From: Plumapathes pennacea
Taxonomy: Eukaryota > Cnidaria > Anthozoa > Antipatharia > Myriopathidae
NCBI GenBank assembly: GCA_964036295.1
Contig: OZ038462.1
Location: 813,501-877,500 of the forward strand
Reading direction: 5' to 3'
DNA length: 64,000 nucleotides
The notes under the pieces were generated by a model. The model was not told where the DNA came from, searched no databases, and worked only from the letters and a program-made list of their open reading frames with translations. Below are positions 52,687 to 63,768 of this stretch, piece after piece; the first letter of the stretch is position 1; the number at the start of each line of letters is the position of its first letter. A program made the position numbers and the translations under genes.

Positions 52687-53512
52687 CTAAACCAGACTGC
52701 CGTGCGAAAAATATTTTTTTTAGCGGCCGACTGGTGACGTCGCTACACAGCCGTGGTTTGCAAAAAAATTTTTAAATAATCTCCGAACCGAAAATAAACA
52801 AGAATCCCGCTTTCCGAAAACCCACTACTGAGCGAGGGGATATCTGCGATTATCGTATTTCTAGTAAGTTAAAGGCCGGAAAGAGTTCTTACCGCATAAA
52901 TGTGCCCCGCATTATGTGGAGTGCAGCATGCTGCAAGTTCGAGTACGTTGAAAAGAAAGGTTCCAAAAAGATGCGAAGGAAAATAACGAGAAGTACAGCC
53001 TTCTTTCGGGAGAACGAACCCGGACGCAGAAAGCTCAATGTTCCTGGCAGAATGGTCGGCTTGTTCGCGACAATGGGACTGAAGAGTCTAGTGACCATTG
53101 ATTTGTTTCCAGACGAACACCACGATTGCTAAGATGGTGAAAACTTTGTGATTCTCAGCGAGTGATTGAATCAAAGTAGTATCGCTTTTCTTCAGCCTGA
53201 AAAACATAATTTCAGTCCGAATAGTAAACTGCTAAAAAAAGAAACAATCATAACGCTAACTTCCGGGACCTTTAGACATTGTAGTACCATGCAATATGAT
53301 ATAGTTATAGTTCTGTAGAACCAGTCTAGTGAAAGTAGAGAAACATTAGTGCTTCAAATTCAAAACCGTATGATGGGAAAGGGGCAATCAATATACAGAT
53401 CCGCCCCATCTGCTAGACATTTTCAACATTTCATATAATTTGCATTTAAATTGTTTACAACGGGAGTCTATTTTGTTGAATAAAACACGCGCTGATTTAC
53501 TTTACTTACTGA

Positions 53513-53680
53513 GGCTTCAAATATTTAACTATGTGTATATCCATTTCTTAGAATTTAACTATGTATATATTAATTTCATAGAATTTAACTATAGTGTATA
53601 TATCCATTTCATAGAATTTAACTATGTATATATCCATTTCTTAGAATTTAACTATGTATATATCCTTTCCTTAGATTGTA
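53513..53680. repeat. Minisatellite, unit AATTTAACTATGTATATATC + CATTTCTTAG (about 30 bp)
   Basis: About five slightly varied tandem units. The corresponding site in the other copy (about 58380-58410) has one unit only. Confidence 0.85.
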
Positions 53681-54163
53681 CACTATCACGACGTTTCCTT
53701 TATTGCCTAAACTGCAAAGTAAACACCCCAGGTTGTTCTCTTCACATGTCCTGGCAATAGGTTCTCGTAGCGCGTCAAACTAATACTCCTACATTTAAGA
53801 CAGTACGCTTAAACAAGACTGAATTTGCCAGTAAGCTCGTGGCGTCAACATCGTACAGTGGGGTCGGAACAAGTGAATAGATTGATGGATGCAAGTAGGG
53901 ACGTGCGGGGCCCCGGGTGGGGAATTTTTGTTGCGCATTTACGGTATATTCGTATTGTATTTGATTTTATTGTATTTGAGAGTTATTTCAGGCCAAGGTT
54001 CAAAATGGACTTTTCGTGATTCGTATATGATGTACTCCATACTCTTTACCAGGACTGTAGAGTGATTTGATCTCAGACCGTGAGTTATACGGTCGCAATG
54101 AAGACCTCAATTAGTCAACAGGTCTTCGACCCCTCATTTCAGTTAGCCTGCTTACAGGTTTTG

Positions 54164-54253
54164 GGTTTTTCTTCGGCGCGGACAACCTGGGACGAATGAC
54201 ACCGTCCCACTTTGTCACTCGCCCCAGGTTGTCCGCGTCGAAGAAAACCCCAA
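54164..54253. repeat. Hairpin repeat with GGTTGTCCGCG(C/T)CGAAGAA arms
   Basis: TTCTTCGGCGCGGACAACCT and AGGTTGTCCGCGTCGAAGAA are inverted arms. The counterpart at 58825-58893 has lost part of the left arm. Probably a small MITE. Confidence 0.65.
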
Positions 54254-54261
54254 AATCGAAC

Positions 54262-55227
54262 CGGAGAGGCTGTATTAAAGCGACAGAACTTACAAACGCA
54301 CTGTGCATGCGCGGCCGCGCAGGCAAACTTTTTCCCGCGGAAACTGGCGCGGGTGTACGCTCCACTGAATCCCTTAGTATTTTTTAATTGTGTGGCGAAA
54401 CACAACTTCCGGCGGAGTGTTTTAAAAAGCTTAAGACGCAGAAGCAAGAGTTAAGCTACAAATTTTTAGATTTTGCAGTTCAATAGCTTTTCTCTTCCTG
54501 AGCTTTTGCACCTACCACTTTCCTTCTTACACCCGCGGTGAAAATTGCAAAACAAATTCGTCCTTGTCGAAGTGTTGTCATCGCCATAGCAGCCGTGGTA
54601 CTGCTGCGTTCCGTGAAAGTCGTAGATAGTATAAAAGGACAATACATCAAACGGTACTAAAGACAAAAACTAAGAAAACACCGACTCTTCACACTTAGCT
54701 TGCATTTAGTCGAGATCAGTTTTCACTCCGAAGAATGATCGACATATTATCTCTTTCAGTTTCTCACCTGAGATATACAGTGCACTTCATGCAGAATGGA
54801 GAACTTGGCTGAAGGTTGAATGTTGTGCCGTGATCAATTATAAACTTGAATGTTTGACTATGGTTTCCCTACGCCCGAAATATTTCCGTCCGGAGAAACC
54901 ACTGCTTCCGGGGTATGAACAAGCAGGTACATCTAGATATTTTTGCATCTTGTGTGTAGCAGTAGACATATGAACTTAGCAGGTTCCTATTTTTAAAAAA
55001 TGCTACCACTTCCTGAAATTGCCTGGCTGTCTCGGCTTTAAGAAAAGGAACGTCTTTTCTTTCTCCCAAGAGTCATTTTCTTTTAGTCTACTAAAAGTGA
55101 ATTTACAGCAATACGAGTGCAGCTGTGGTCAAGGGACATTTGCAAACATCGTAGTTCTAACTGGTGCATGACATTTTATACAAGCGCATCACTAAATTGC
55201 ATTTATCAGTATTCCCATTAAGCTCAC
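54262..55227. other. Spacer with MACPF 5'-region similarity
   Basis: From about 54760 the sequence resembles the region 45960-46516 upstream in MACPF-A (GACATTTGCAAACATCG and neighbouring phrases). None of the MACPF domain exons is present here. Minus frames at 54466-54666 and 54869-55069 are not recognised. Confidence 0.45.
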
Positions 55228-55239
55228 CTTCTTTTCCAT
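55228..55239 (-). pseudogene. Orphan start exon of a lost MACPF gene
   Basis: Four-codon exon ending at a GTGAGC donor, aligned with the start exon of MACPF-A (46517-46528) including the shared GTTTAACTATCATG upstream phrase. No coiled-coil, anchor or MACPF exon follows on the minus strand; nuclease-copy-1 flank is met instead. It appears to be the 5' end of a MACPF copy whose body was deleted. Function as a promoter for something else cannot be excluded. Confidence 0.5.
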
Positions 55240-56773
55240 GATAGTTAAACCGGCTGCGCTTCACGTTCAAAACAAACCGATTAAACTGCGCTGTGTGAAG
55301 CAATTCTAAAATTTATATCTTCCGGTGGCACGTGGTGTTATGTCAAGATAATTAAAGTTGGTATTGCCTTATTTGGCCCTGTTTCAAGACCATCCATGTT
55401 GATGATTTAATCTTTCTGTCAACAACGCTGCGTGGTTTTTCGTGGGAATGAAACGTATAATGATGCAACCCTGGAGCGGATCGGAGGCATTCAATCGAAA
55501 CCTCCTCATTGATACTCATTAGTATGAAAAATATCAATCTGAACGTTTACTACTTTTGTTCAAAGGCACCTTTCAGGGAATCTACGAACCTCCGCTCGAA
55601 CTCACCCCTTCACAGAATCCTGCGATTTCCGTCCCAGCAAAGTATAAAGGTATGCTAAACGTCATAAAACTATTTTCGTTGTCGTTTCAAGTGTTAACCA
55701 CGGCTCTGACAAAGATGCACCGTATTTGTGTTCGTTTTTTAAGACTGGTCGGAATAGCTTATCTCTATCCGTATGTGCCGCCCCAAAAAGAGTATCGTTT
55801 TCAAGCATTCTTAGTCTGTAGGATATATATTTTGCCTTTTTCGTCTAAAATAGGGGATCCCCCCCCCCCCCCCCCCGATCCGTAATCCGTAATCCTTATT
55901 AGCTGTTGGCGGAAGGATTAAAAACAACGCACAGTTATGCTCTCCTGCAGATGCCAAAACTTTAAGTGAACAACAAACTCTGCAGTACTTCCGCGATTTA
56001 AATGAAATTGAGTCGAAGGTCATGTTGGTGCATCTGTATTTGGTCAGTCATGGTAGCAAATAGCTTCACGTACGCCTTGCGGACCATTTTCTCGTCTTTT
56101 CCCTTTTTCTTTCATCTGCATTTGGGTTAGGGAAAAACAAGTCATTTATGATAGGTTTTACCAGGTTCCGGAAGTTCCGCGGTCACCGAGTTCCTATAAC
56201 GCGGAAAATTTCATTTAATAGAATGTAGACATACATTTTGCTGAATAGCCCATGCTCCCTGGTTCAAAAGAAAAAGCAGAAGACAAAACAACGGGCACGC
56301 AATTCTGTCCGTTGGCCGCATGGCTCACCGAGAACTTTTCGTCTAGAATTGAACCGTCTGCACGGGAGGCTAGCAGCCCTGACATGGGTGATTGCTTCGG
56401 TGATTGACAGCGAAACTACTCTCAAGCAGCATACTTAAATACAAGTGTGAACGCTTATTTTGCAAGTACATACTAAAGAGTTTAAGTGCACGTGAATGTG
56501 GTGCTCACTTCGAGTATACTTTAGCTCCAGTGTGAACCCACCCAATAACATGTCCTGGCTTATTGCAATAGTTCTGTCAACGGTGCGTTTTGCGTTTGAT
56601 ATCAAAGAAAGCAAAGCCAAACATATTCTATATTCGTAGTTACATTACAAGGGCGTTCATGCGAGGGAGTGTAAACAGGAAAACCATTCAACGAGGAAAA
56701 CTCGGTGGTTCCCTATAGTCCGTTCTCGCGTTTGGTTCCCAAGCGTCTATATCAGTCAAGTGGCAGGTACAGC
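55240..56773. other. Spacer upstream of nuclease copy 2
   Basis: Contains a poly-C tract at 55859-55876. A phrase near 55770 (TATGTGCCGCCCC) also occurs near 43284. No credible gene. The last 130 bases presumably include the nuclease promoter. Confidence 0.45.
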
Positions 56774-57972
56774 ATGACCATACAGAAGTTGCTACTAGGT
56801 CTTTTGAGCTGTATAGCCATTTGGCATTTTCTGCAAGGAGTATCGGGTCAATCTTGTTCGTGGAGTGGTTTTAAAGGTTGCGAGTGTAACTTTATAGGGG
56901 CTTGTGTCCCTGCAACACCAACACCGAAACCAAAACCAATAGAAGATAAAAACAAGATGAGCAGCTACGCGCCGCGCGGCCTGGATCAGTTTAGATACAT
57001 TCGCAACGTAATGGCACCAATAAACCTGGCCTATCTGTGTGAAGGCACTACAGTGGCTATTCTGTATGACTGCAATGCAAGGATTCCCTTATATGCAGCT
57101 ACTGTTATGACGGGTAAACAAATCGATGCTGGCTACAAACGGCCGAAGCTAAATTTTCGAGAAAGTGGCGACTTGAAGCTGGATACAGAATTTCAACAAG
57201 TCGAAGACGATTACGACCAAGCTAACAAGAGAAACATGTGCTACGAAACTAGGCGAACTGACAAATACCTCGTCGATGGTGAATGGTGGCGAGCGGCTAA
57301 CCCTGAAGACAGCTTATTCACAAAACGGCAATGCACTACGCAATATGAATCAACTAAATCGTCGGTCCACAGAGGCCACTTGATAGCGGCGAGCTACGCC
57401 AGGGGAGAAAAAGGCCAAGTACGCGATACGTTTACATACACAAACGCTGTTCCTTAGTTTGCAGTGTTTAATAGCGGCCAGTGCTATCAGGAGAGAAACG
57501 TCTGATAGAATGGGGTCGCAGGCACTCTAATATTCACAAAGGTCAGCCTACAGAGAATATTCGAATGTACATTGTAGTTGGTACAATCCCATCGACATAT
57601 GGAGCATTCAAAAGAAGATTTTTTCGCAAATCAGGTTTCAGTGATTATCAAGGCACATCTAAGGTGGACAGTACTTACGGGTTAAAAACCAGAAAGAGTT
57701 CTTACCGCATAAATGTGCCCCACATTATGTGGAGTGCAGCATGCTGCTAGTTCGAGTACGTTGAAAAGAAAGGTTCCAAAGAGATACGAAGGAAAATAAC
57801 GAGAAGTACAGCCTTCTTTCGGGAGAACGAACCCGGACGCAGAAAGCTCAATGTTCCTGGCAGAATGGTCAGCTTGTTCACGACAATGGGACTGAAGAGG
57901 ACCATTGATTTGTTTCCAGGCAAACACCAAGATTGCTACGACGATAAAAACTTTGTGATTCTCAGAGAGTGA
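56774..57972 (+). pseudogene. Secreted DNA/RNA non-specific nuclease (ENDOD1-like), copy 2
   Basis: Endonuclease_NS family gene without introns. The ATG at 56774 opens a clear signal peptide (LLLGLLSCIAIWHFLQGVSG), then a Cys-rich start (QSCSWSGFKGCECNF) and a PTPKPKP linker. The nuclease domain has SVHRGHLIAASYARG, in which the first residue of the D-R-G-H site is His, and TFTYTNAVP. It is disabled by a CAG-to-TAG change (57456-57458, compared with copy 1), a one-base deletion near 57482, and a second TAG (57748-57750) where copy 1 has AAG. The frame would otherwise reach TGA at 57970. Secretion would have placed the enzyme outside the cell. Function of the intact ancestor: degradation of extracellular nucleic acid (family knowledge). 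Confidence 0.82.
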
Positions 57973-59340
57973 TCAAAGTAGTGTCGCTTTTCTTCAGCCT
58001 GAAAAAACATGATTTCAATCCGAATAAACTGCTAAAATAAGCAACGATTATAACGCTAACTGCCGGGATCTTTTACACTATATCCAGAGATACAATATAA
58101 TGCTGACTGCCGCGGGACCTTTAGACATTGTAATACTATGCAATATGATATAATTATAGTTCTGTGGAACCAGTCTATGTCTAGTGAAAGTAGAGAAACA
58201 TTAATGCTTCAAATTCAAAACCGTATGATGGGAAAGGGGCAATCAATATACAGACCCGCCCCATTTTTCAACATTTCATATGATTTACTTTTAAATTGTT
58301 TACCACAGAAGTCTATATTTTGAGTGAATAAAAAACGCACAACTTCTGTCAATGATTTACTTTACGTACTGAGGCTTCAAAGTTTAACTATGTATATATC
58401 CTTTCCTAGATTGTACATTATCAAGACGTTTTCTTTATAGCACTGCAAGGTAAACACCCCAGGTTGTTCTCTTCACATGTCCTGACAATTAGTGTTCTCG
58501 TGGCGCGTCAAACTAATACTCCTACAATTACGACAGTATGTTTAAACAAGACTGAATTTGCCATTGAGCTCGTGGCGTCAACATTGTACAGTGGTGTCGG
58601 GACAAGAAAATAGATTGGATAAAAGTAGGAACGCGCGGGGCCCCGAGCGAGGAAGTTTTGTTGCGCATTTCAAAATTCGTATGCGCGTATGTACTCCATA
58701 CTCTTTACCAGGACTATAAAGTGATTTGATCCAGGCCGTGAGTTATACGGTCGCAATGACTACCTCAGTTAGTCAACAGGTCTTCGACCCCTCATTTCAG
58801 TTAGCCTGCTTTACAGGTTTTGGGTTTTTCTTCGGGACGACTGACACCGCCCACTTTATCACTCGCCCCAGGTTGTCCGCGCCGAAGAAAAACCCAAAAC
58901 GGAACCGGAGGCTGAACGAAACGTGTGAACGAAAGTTATGAGGGAATTCAACGCTTCTTCAGCTACACAGAGGAAAGGAAAGACTCCCTGTGCTGAAAGA
59001 CTCTTCAGGAAAAAATTCTTCACACGCTTCAGGCAAGTGGTCGTTGATAAATCGGACAAGTTGTGATTTTTTGTGTAGAATCAAAGGAACTTTATTTTTT
59101 AGTGTCAAAACTACAATGCTCACCAATAATGTCTTTATCATACAATACACAATAAGTTAGCTATAGTGATGATATGACAGACTGATGTAGCATTGCTCCT
59201 ATCTATTAAATTACTATAATAATATATTATATTTTGTAAAAAATATGATAATACATGTGACATGATTGGTTGCCAAAGCACAATTGTGCTAATCCTGGAT
59301 GACACAAATCAGCAAACATGCAACACTTGCGCCGACCGCA
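57973..59340. other. 3' flank of nuclease copy 2
   Basis: Colinear with 53169-54261 up to about 58911, then unique AT-rich sequence. No gene seen. Confidence 0.5.
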
Positions 59341-60760
59341 ATGTCAAATAGAACCTGAAGGTGTGACCACTGAACTGAATGAAAACTCTCAATGAGTACA
59401 TTCTGATTACCAGTGTTGCTGTTTACGTTAAGAGTTTTTTTTTATTTTTTTTTGTAGCTTTAAGTTAAATATCATTTGGAGAAGGAAACACCAATCAATA
59501 TTACGTACTGCTACTAACCTTGCATCGATGACACGGTTAGTCTGTCTGCAACTTATTGATTCAGGAGCGTTGGCCAACGACAACAACGTCTGGGCACAAC
59601 AATTACTGCCTTGTTCTTTGTTTGCCAGTGGTCACAGGGATCTCGTCCCAGGGAATTTGCCAATTTCTTTTTTTACAAATTCTTCCTTTCACTCCTGAGC
59701 TCAAAAGACAAATTCTTGTAACCATTAAATAAGAACATGTATAAGCGATGTAGCTTACTCAGCTGTCATAGTAAGCAAGTTATTAAATGCAAAGTTCTCC
59801 TTACCGTACGATAGCTCTCTAATTGAGAGACAGAGAGAGAACATTGTTCAAGTTGATCGCTTTTAAAAATGAAAACTTGTTTTAGCTCCACGGCACATCA
59901 AGGAAGTTGTGTTAAAAGTGGTTTTTTGCATTTTCAAGTTTAAAATGACCATGTGAATTAGTAGACCCAGGATTAGCTGAATCGTACTTTGAACAACTAG
60001 AACCAGGGCTTGGTTGCATAAAACGCTAAAGCCCCGGACTAGACGATAACAACACTGGGAATAACTTAATTTCCATTGTCAGGAATTTCATTCTGTGTCT
60101 GTGACTAATAGTCATCATCAGTGATCTGTGATTTGGCCAACCAAACAAGAACAAAGACAGCAAATATGTCATTAATTTTACCTTTATTGTATTCTACTCA
60201 GAGGAAACGAGGGCGAAAATAGCTATTTATAATTTTGACAAGGAGAAATGCTTACTGTATGGCAGACACTGGAGAAACAGAATTAGAGTGGTGTGAATCA
60301 CAACCGGGAGAAAAATGCAACGGCCGGGTTCCAGGGACAACTTTTGCGGGGCTTTGGAAAGCAAACACTAGAGTACAAAACTATTTCAGACCTCGTAATA
60401 AGCGCAGCCGTCTCAACTAGTATTTCACTGCACTGAAGCTTTTAAAAATCTGCAGTAAATGTTTACATATACCTATTGCTAAGACTAAAATGAGATTCGA
60501 GCGAGATTTCGTTACGATTTATCTCCATTGTTTTGTACATACGAACCAAACTTAACCCTTCCAGTCATTGCATTTACACGTTTGCCGATCCAAACTACCT
60601 TAAACATATTGTGTGAACTTCCCTCGAAAACAAAGTAAACAATGCTGTTAACATGTACTCATTGAGAGCATTTCAGTGGTTCATACCTTTAGGTTATATT
60701 TGACAGTTCAGACTAGGTTGAATAAGTTTGGCTTTAGTAGTGAAAATTAGATTTTAACTG
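59341..60760. other. Duplicated non-coding segment downstream of MACPF-B
   Basis: 59341-59668 matches 37768-38095 and 59669 onward matches from about 39180. About 1.08 kb present in copy A is missing, with a T-rich tract at the junction (TTCTTTTTTTACAAATTC). No gene seen. Confidence 0.6.
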
Positions 60761-63700
60761 TCACGCTTCCTCGGCTTGAGTATAATTCTTCCACACGAAA
60801 TGCATTTCTGAATTTTCATCCACTTCAACGGCTTTAATCCCCATTTCAGAGTACAGGTAGCAGTTGCCTTTGGTCGTCTTACACCAGCTTTTCGGTCCAT
60901 TAGGGTTACACATCACAAAGGCCCGACAGAAAGCATCTTTGGCGCACTCAAGACTGCATTCTTCAATTTTTGAGACCATCTTAATCGCACGCTGTTCATT
61001 AGTGTTGACTTTCAACTCATCCAAGATGAAAGTTTTCTTCTCTCTCTGCAGCCTGGGCAGGAACACAACAATTTTGCTTGTACTGCCTTTCTTCACTTTC
61101 CAAGCTCTTTTCGTATTCAGGAATTCGCACCTCTTTATGCCATCGGAGCGATGTCTGTACTCCGCGGCCACACAATCTTCCTCCTGAAGACAGAGAGCTC
61201 TGCACTCGGTCTCGTCAAGTTCATCTAAAATCCTGTACCCTGTAAAGTCAACATGTTATTCTGTTGTAACGCGTGCTTGATTTCAACATGCCCATCTAGC
61301 AACAACGTCTAATTGAATGTGCTGTGTTTCGAAAATCCAGTTGACTCTGTAACTCTATCTAGATTAGTATTTAGCTAAGTTTATGTGGAGCTGTCTATCT
61401 CAGTATGATTCAAGGTGTCTTCTTTGATCTCATTGTGATATTTCACGGACCTGTATCCAAAAGTTACGCGGCCTATTTCAAACCAAAAATATAAAACCAA
61501 TGGGCTAATATACATAGTGTCTTTATTCTGAAAAATATATATGAAAAAATGAATGATCATATGAATGTCTGTACACTGAGTAGTTTGTGGGGTAAATAAA
61601 TGTCTATTTAGACCCTTTCAACGTGATGTCATAGTCGGCCACGCTGGAGGTCAGAACAAAAGAATCGAGAACTCATTATTTATGTAAAAAATATTATTGT
61701 TCTGACTTCCAACATGGCCGACCTTTCCACGAGGTCAACGGGGCCTATTCTGGGAAATTTATGGGCAAATAAACGTCTCTATGCTTCAATATTTAGTTGT
61801 TAAACGTGGCAGTGACACTATTTGATCTGTTAGCAAAGATTATATATAACTACATTCCATTTATACTTTTTCAGCGCACTAAAAAGTACTTACCATACGA
61901 CTGCGCTATGATCCCTGACAATGAAGTTCCCAATTGAATGCTATCTTCGCACGAATCCACTTTCCCTTCCCTCTTCAAAATTTCACAGTAATTTTTGGAT
62001 GCGTCCCTTAGTCTTTCTTTGATGGCTGTAAAGTTAATGCGTGAATCAAGGTGCGCTGTAAACTTCTCCGTAAACAGGTTGTGGATCGCGGAAAGTTTGT
62101 ATTTAGTGGGTACTGGGTTTTCTTGTACCGATGCAGCCCATGTCAAGGCATCTCCGTCGCTTGGTGGGGCAGCTCCTATGGTGCTAGTGCTCGTTTCAAC
62201 TGACTTTTGAAAATTTGAAGCCGCACTTCGCTGCTCTGAATCCATGGAGAATCCTCCGCCGACACTGAATGCTCCAGAATAGCTGGCCTGTGCCTGTACG
62301 CTTATTTTCTTGTTTCGGATTTCTTCGTATTTCGTTTGGCTGATTTTGTGATTTTTTACGAACCGTGCCCCAAAAGTGACTTCAGACAGGAAATGAGTTC
62401 CATAGTATTTGATGAACTCGATAATTTCATTTTCGGTTACGTCTGAGGCAGCCAATCTTTCAGCCCAAGTCAGGAAGCCGGGGTGGAATGGTGGAGGGTC
62501 GGTGAGATCCAACGTGCTGAAGTAATAGCGACACTGGGCCTGGGATATAATATACAGGAACTCCCCCGAGGACATCTGGGCCACAGATTCTTTGTAGCTT
62601 GCACTGGCGGAAAATTTAAAGCCCCATCCACCTCCTAAAAAGAGCAAAACCAAGAGGAGTCGTATAGAAAAGCAGAAACAATGGAGGATGCTGCTAGTTA
62701 CTGTGAATTTTTGGAGATTTTAAATAGTAGAATTAGCGTAACAAAATGTCATAGTTTAACTATCATCACTGGTTTGTTAACCCTCTCACTTCCAAGCTCA
62801 AAATTCCTCCAACTGAAGCCGAAAGTGTAAATTTGTGATTATTCACATCTGAGCATTTAGGCATCGAACAATAAGTTCTCCAAACTGTATGATCGTATTT
62901 GTGGTACGAAACTGACTAACCCACCTTCAACGTTTGCCGCTACTTCAAGTGACTTTGACATTTCCAGTTTGTTGCGTATGAGTTTAGATGAGAAGGACGT
63001 CACACAGGACACATCGGGTACGATAATCAAACCTCTGGGGACGCTATAACGGCAGTCAGACGTCTGCCTTCCCAAGGAATAGTCAGACTTGAAGATCGGG
63101 TGCGTCAAACCTGGATCATGTCCCGTGGCCAGCGGGTAGCCAGTGATGATGTCGTACCCAAAGAAGGCGTAATCAAGATCAGGAAAAGATCGCTTCCAAT
63201 GGCTTTCTTGGCATTCTTGAAGCTGGTTGTCCAGTCTAACTCCTATAGCAGATCAATTTTGAGGTACTAAGTACAGAGCAATATTACACTAGAGAACTTT
63301 TGCGAGAAAAATAATTATACATATATTCCACAGTTTTTTGTTTAACACTATAAAGTTTATAAAACCATCTAATGATATACTTTTTCGTCAGTGCAGAACG
63401 CGCGCATCACTCATACGAACTCTTCAATTTTGGCAGTTTTGGAGCTCCTCTTGGAACCCATAAAACAATGTAGAACGTAAGCCGTAAGATGTGTCCATTA
63501 TATCAAAAGAACTTTTAAATGCAAAAATCCTGATAATTCGCATTATCAACTTATGAGTGAAAAAGTTTGTTCGCTTCTTCATCGGTGGCTTAGTTAATCA
63601 GTCAGTTATTTTATAATTGGTTAATACTTTGCAGTTGTATATCGTACTCCGTCCTTACCAAAGTTGAGGGAGGATTTTCCAGAACTTCCTGCTGCTATAG

Positions 63701-63768
63701 GCAGCTGTAAACTCAGCTTCTTTTCCTGAGAAGAAGCCTCCGAATCAGAAGACGGGAAAGCTACGTTT
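60761..63768 (-). CDS. MACPF (perforin-like) protein B, 5' end beyond window
   Basis: Close paralogue of the MACPF-A gene within a segmental duplication. Visible exons (minus): 63659-63768, 62925-63242, 61894-62634, 60761-61239; three of the four have the same lengths as in copy A (318, 741, 479). The first visible exon is 12 nt longer (in frame, adding Lys/Glu-type residues before LQLPIAAG). The YYGTHFLSEVTFGARF signature and the Cys clusters of the last exon are intact, and no stop or frameshift is seen. The anchor and coiled-coil exons would lie past 64000. Only scattered amino-acid changes separate it from copy A, so the duplication is recent or homogenised. Confidence 0.78.
61610..61745. 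mobile_element. Hairpin MITE in MACPF-B intron (copy of 41107-41243)
   Basis: Same inverted arms as in MACPF-A (GTCGGCCACGCTGGAGGT and CCAACATGGCCGAC), so the insertion predates the duplication. Confidence 0.65.

Larger units (their letters stand above)
49311..52867. mobile_element. Insertion splitting nuclease copy 1
   Basis: The boundaries are inferred by comparison with the uninterrupted copy 2 (junction near 57680). The insert includes two long inverted repeats, a run of A at 50700-50723, and a degraded coding region at 51220-51760. I could not identify matching terminal repeats at the exact insertion ends. It may be one composite element or several nested ones. Confidence 0.55.
48486..53168 (+). 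pseudogene. Secreted DNA/RNA non-specific nuclease, copy 1 (split and frameshifted)
   Basis: Endonuclease_NS/ENDOD1-like gene broken in several ways. Homology to copy 2 starts abruptly at about 48486, so the signal peptide is lost. The segment 48486-49310 carries most of the domain. A 14-base deletion relative to copy 2 at about 49034, just after the HRGHLIA motif, shifts the frame. At about 49310 the gene is interrupted by roughly 3.55 kb of foreign DNA. The C-terminal part (MWSAACCKFEYVEKKG and following) resumes at about 52868-53130 and ends at a premature TAA at 53130-53132 where copy 2 continues for 13 codons. The active-site motif is H-R-G-H rather than the usual D-R-G-H. Not expected to make an active enzyme. 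Confidence 0.8.
53169..54261. other. 3' flank of nuclease copy 1, duplicated downstream of copy 2
   Basis: Colinear with about 57973-58911. Contains the minisatellite at 53513 and the hairpin at 54164. No gene seen. Confidence 0.55.
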
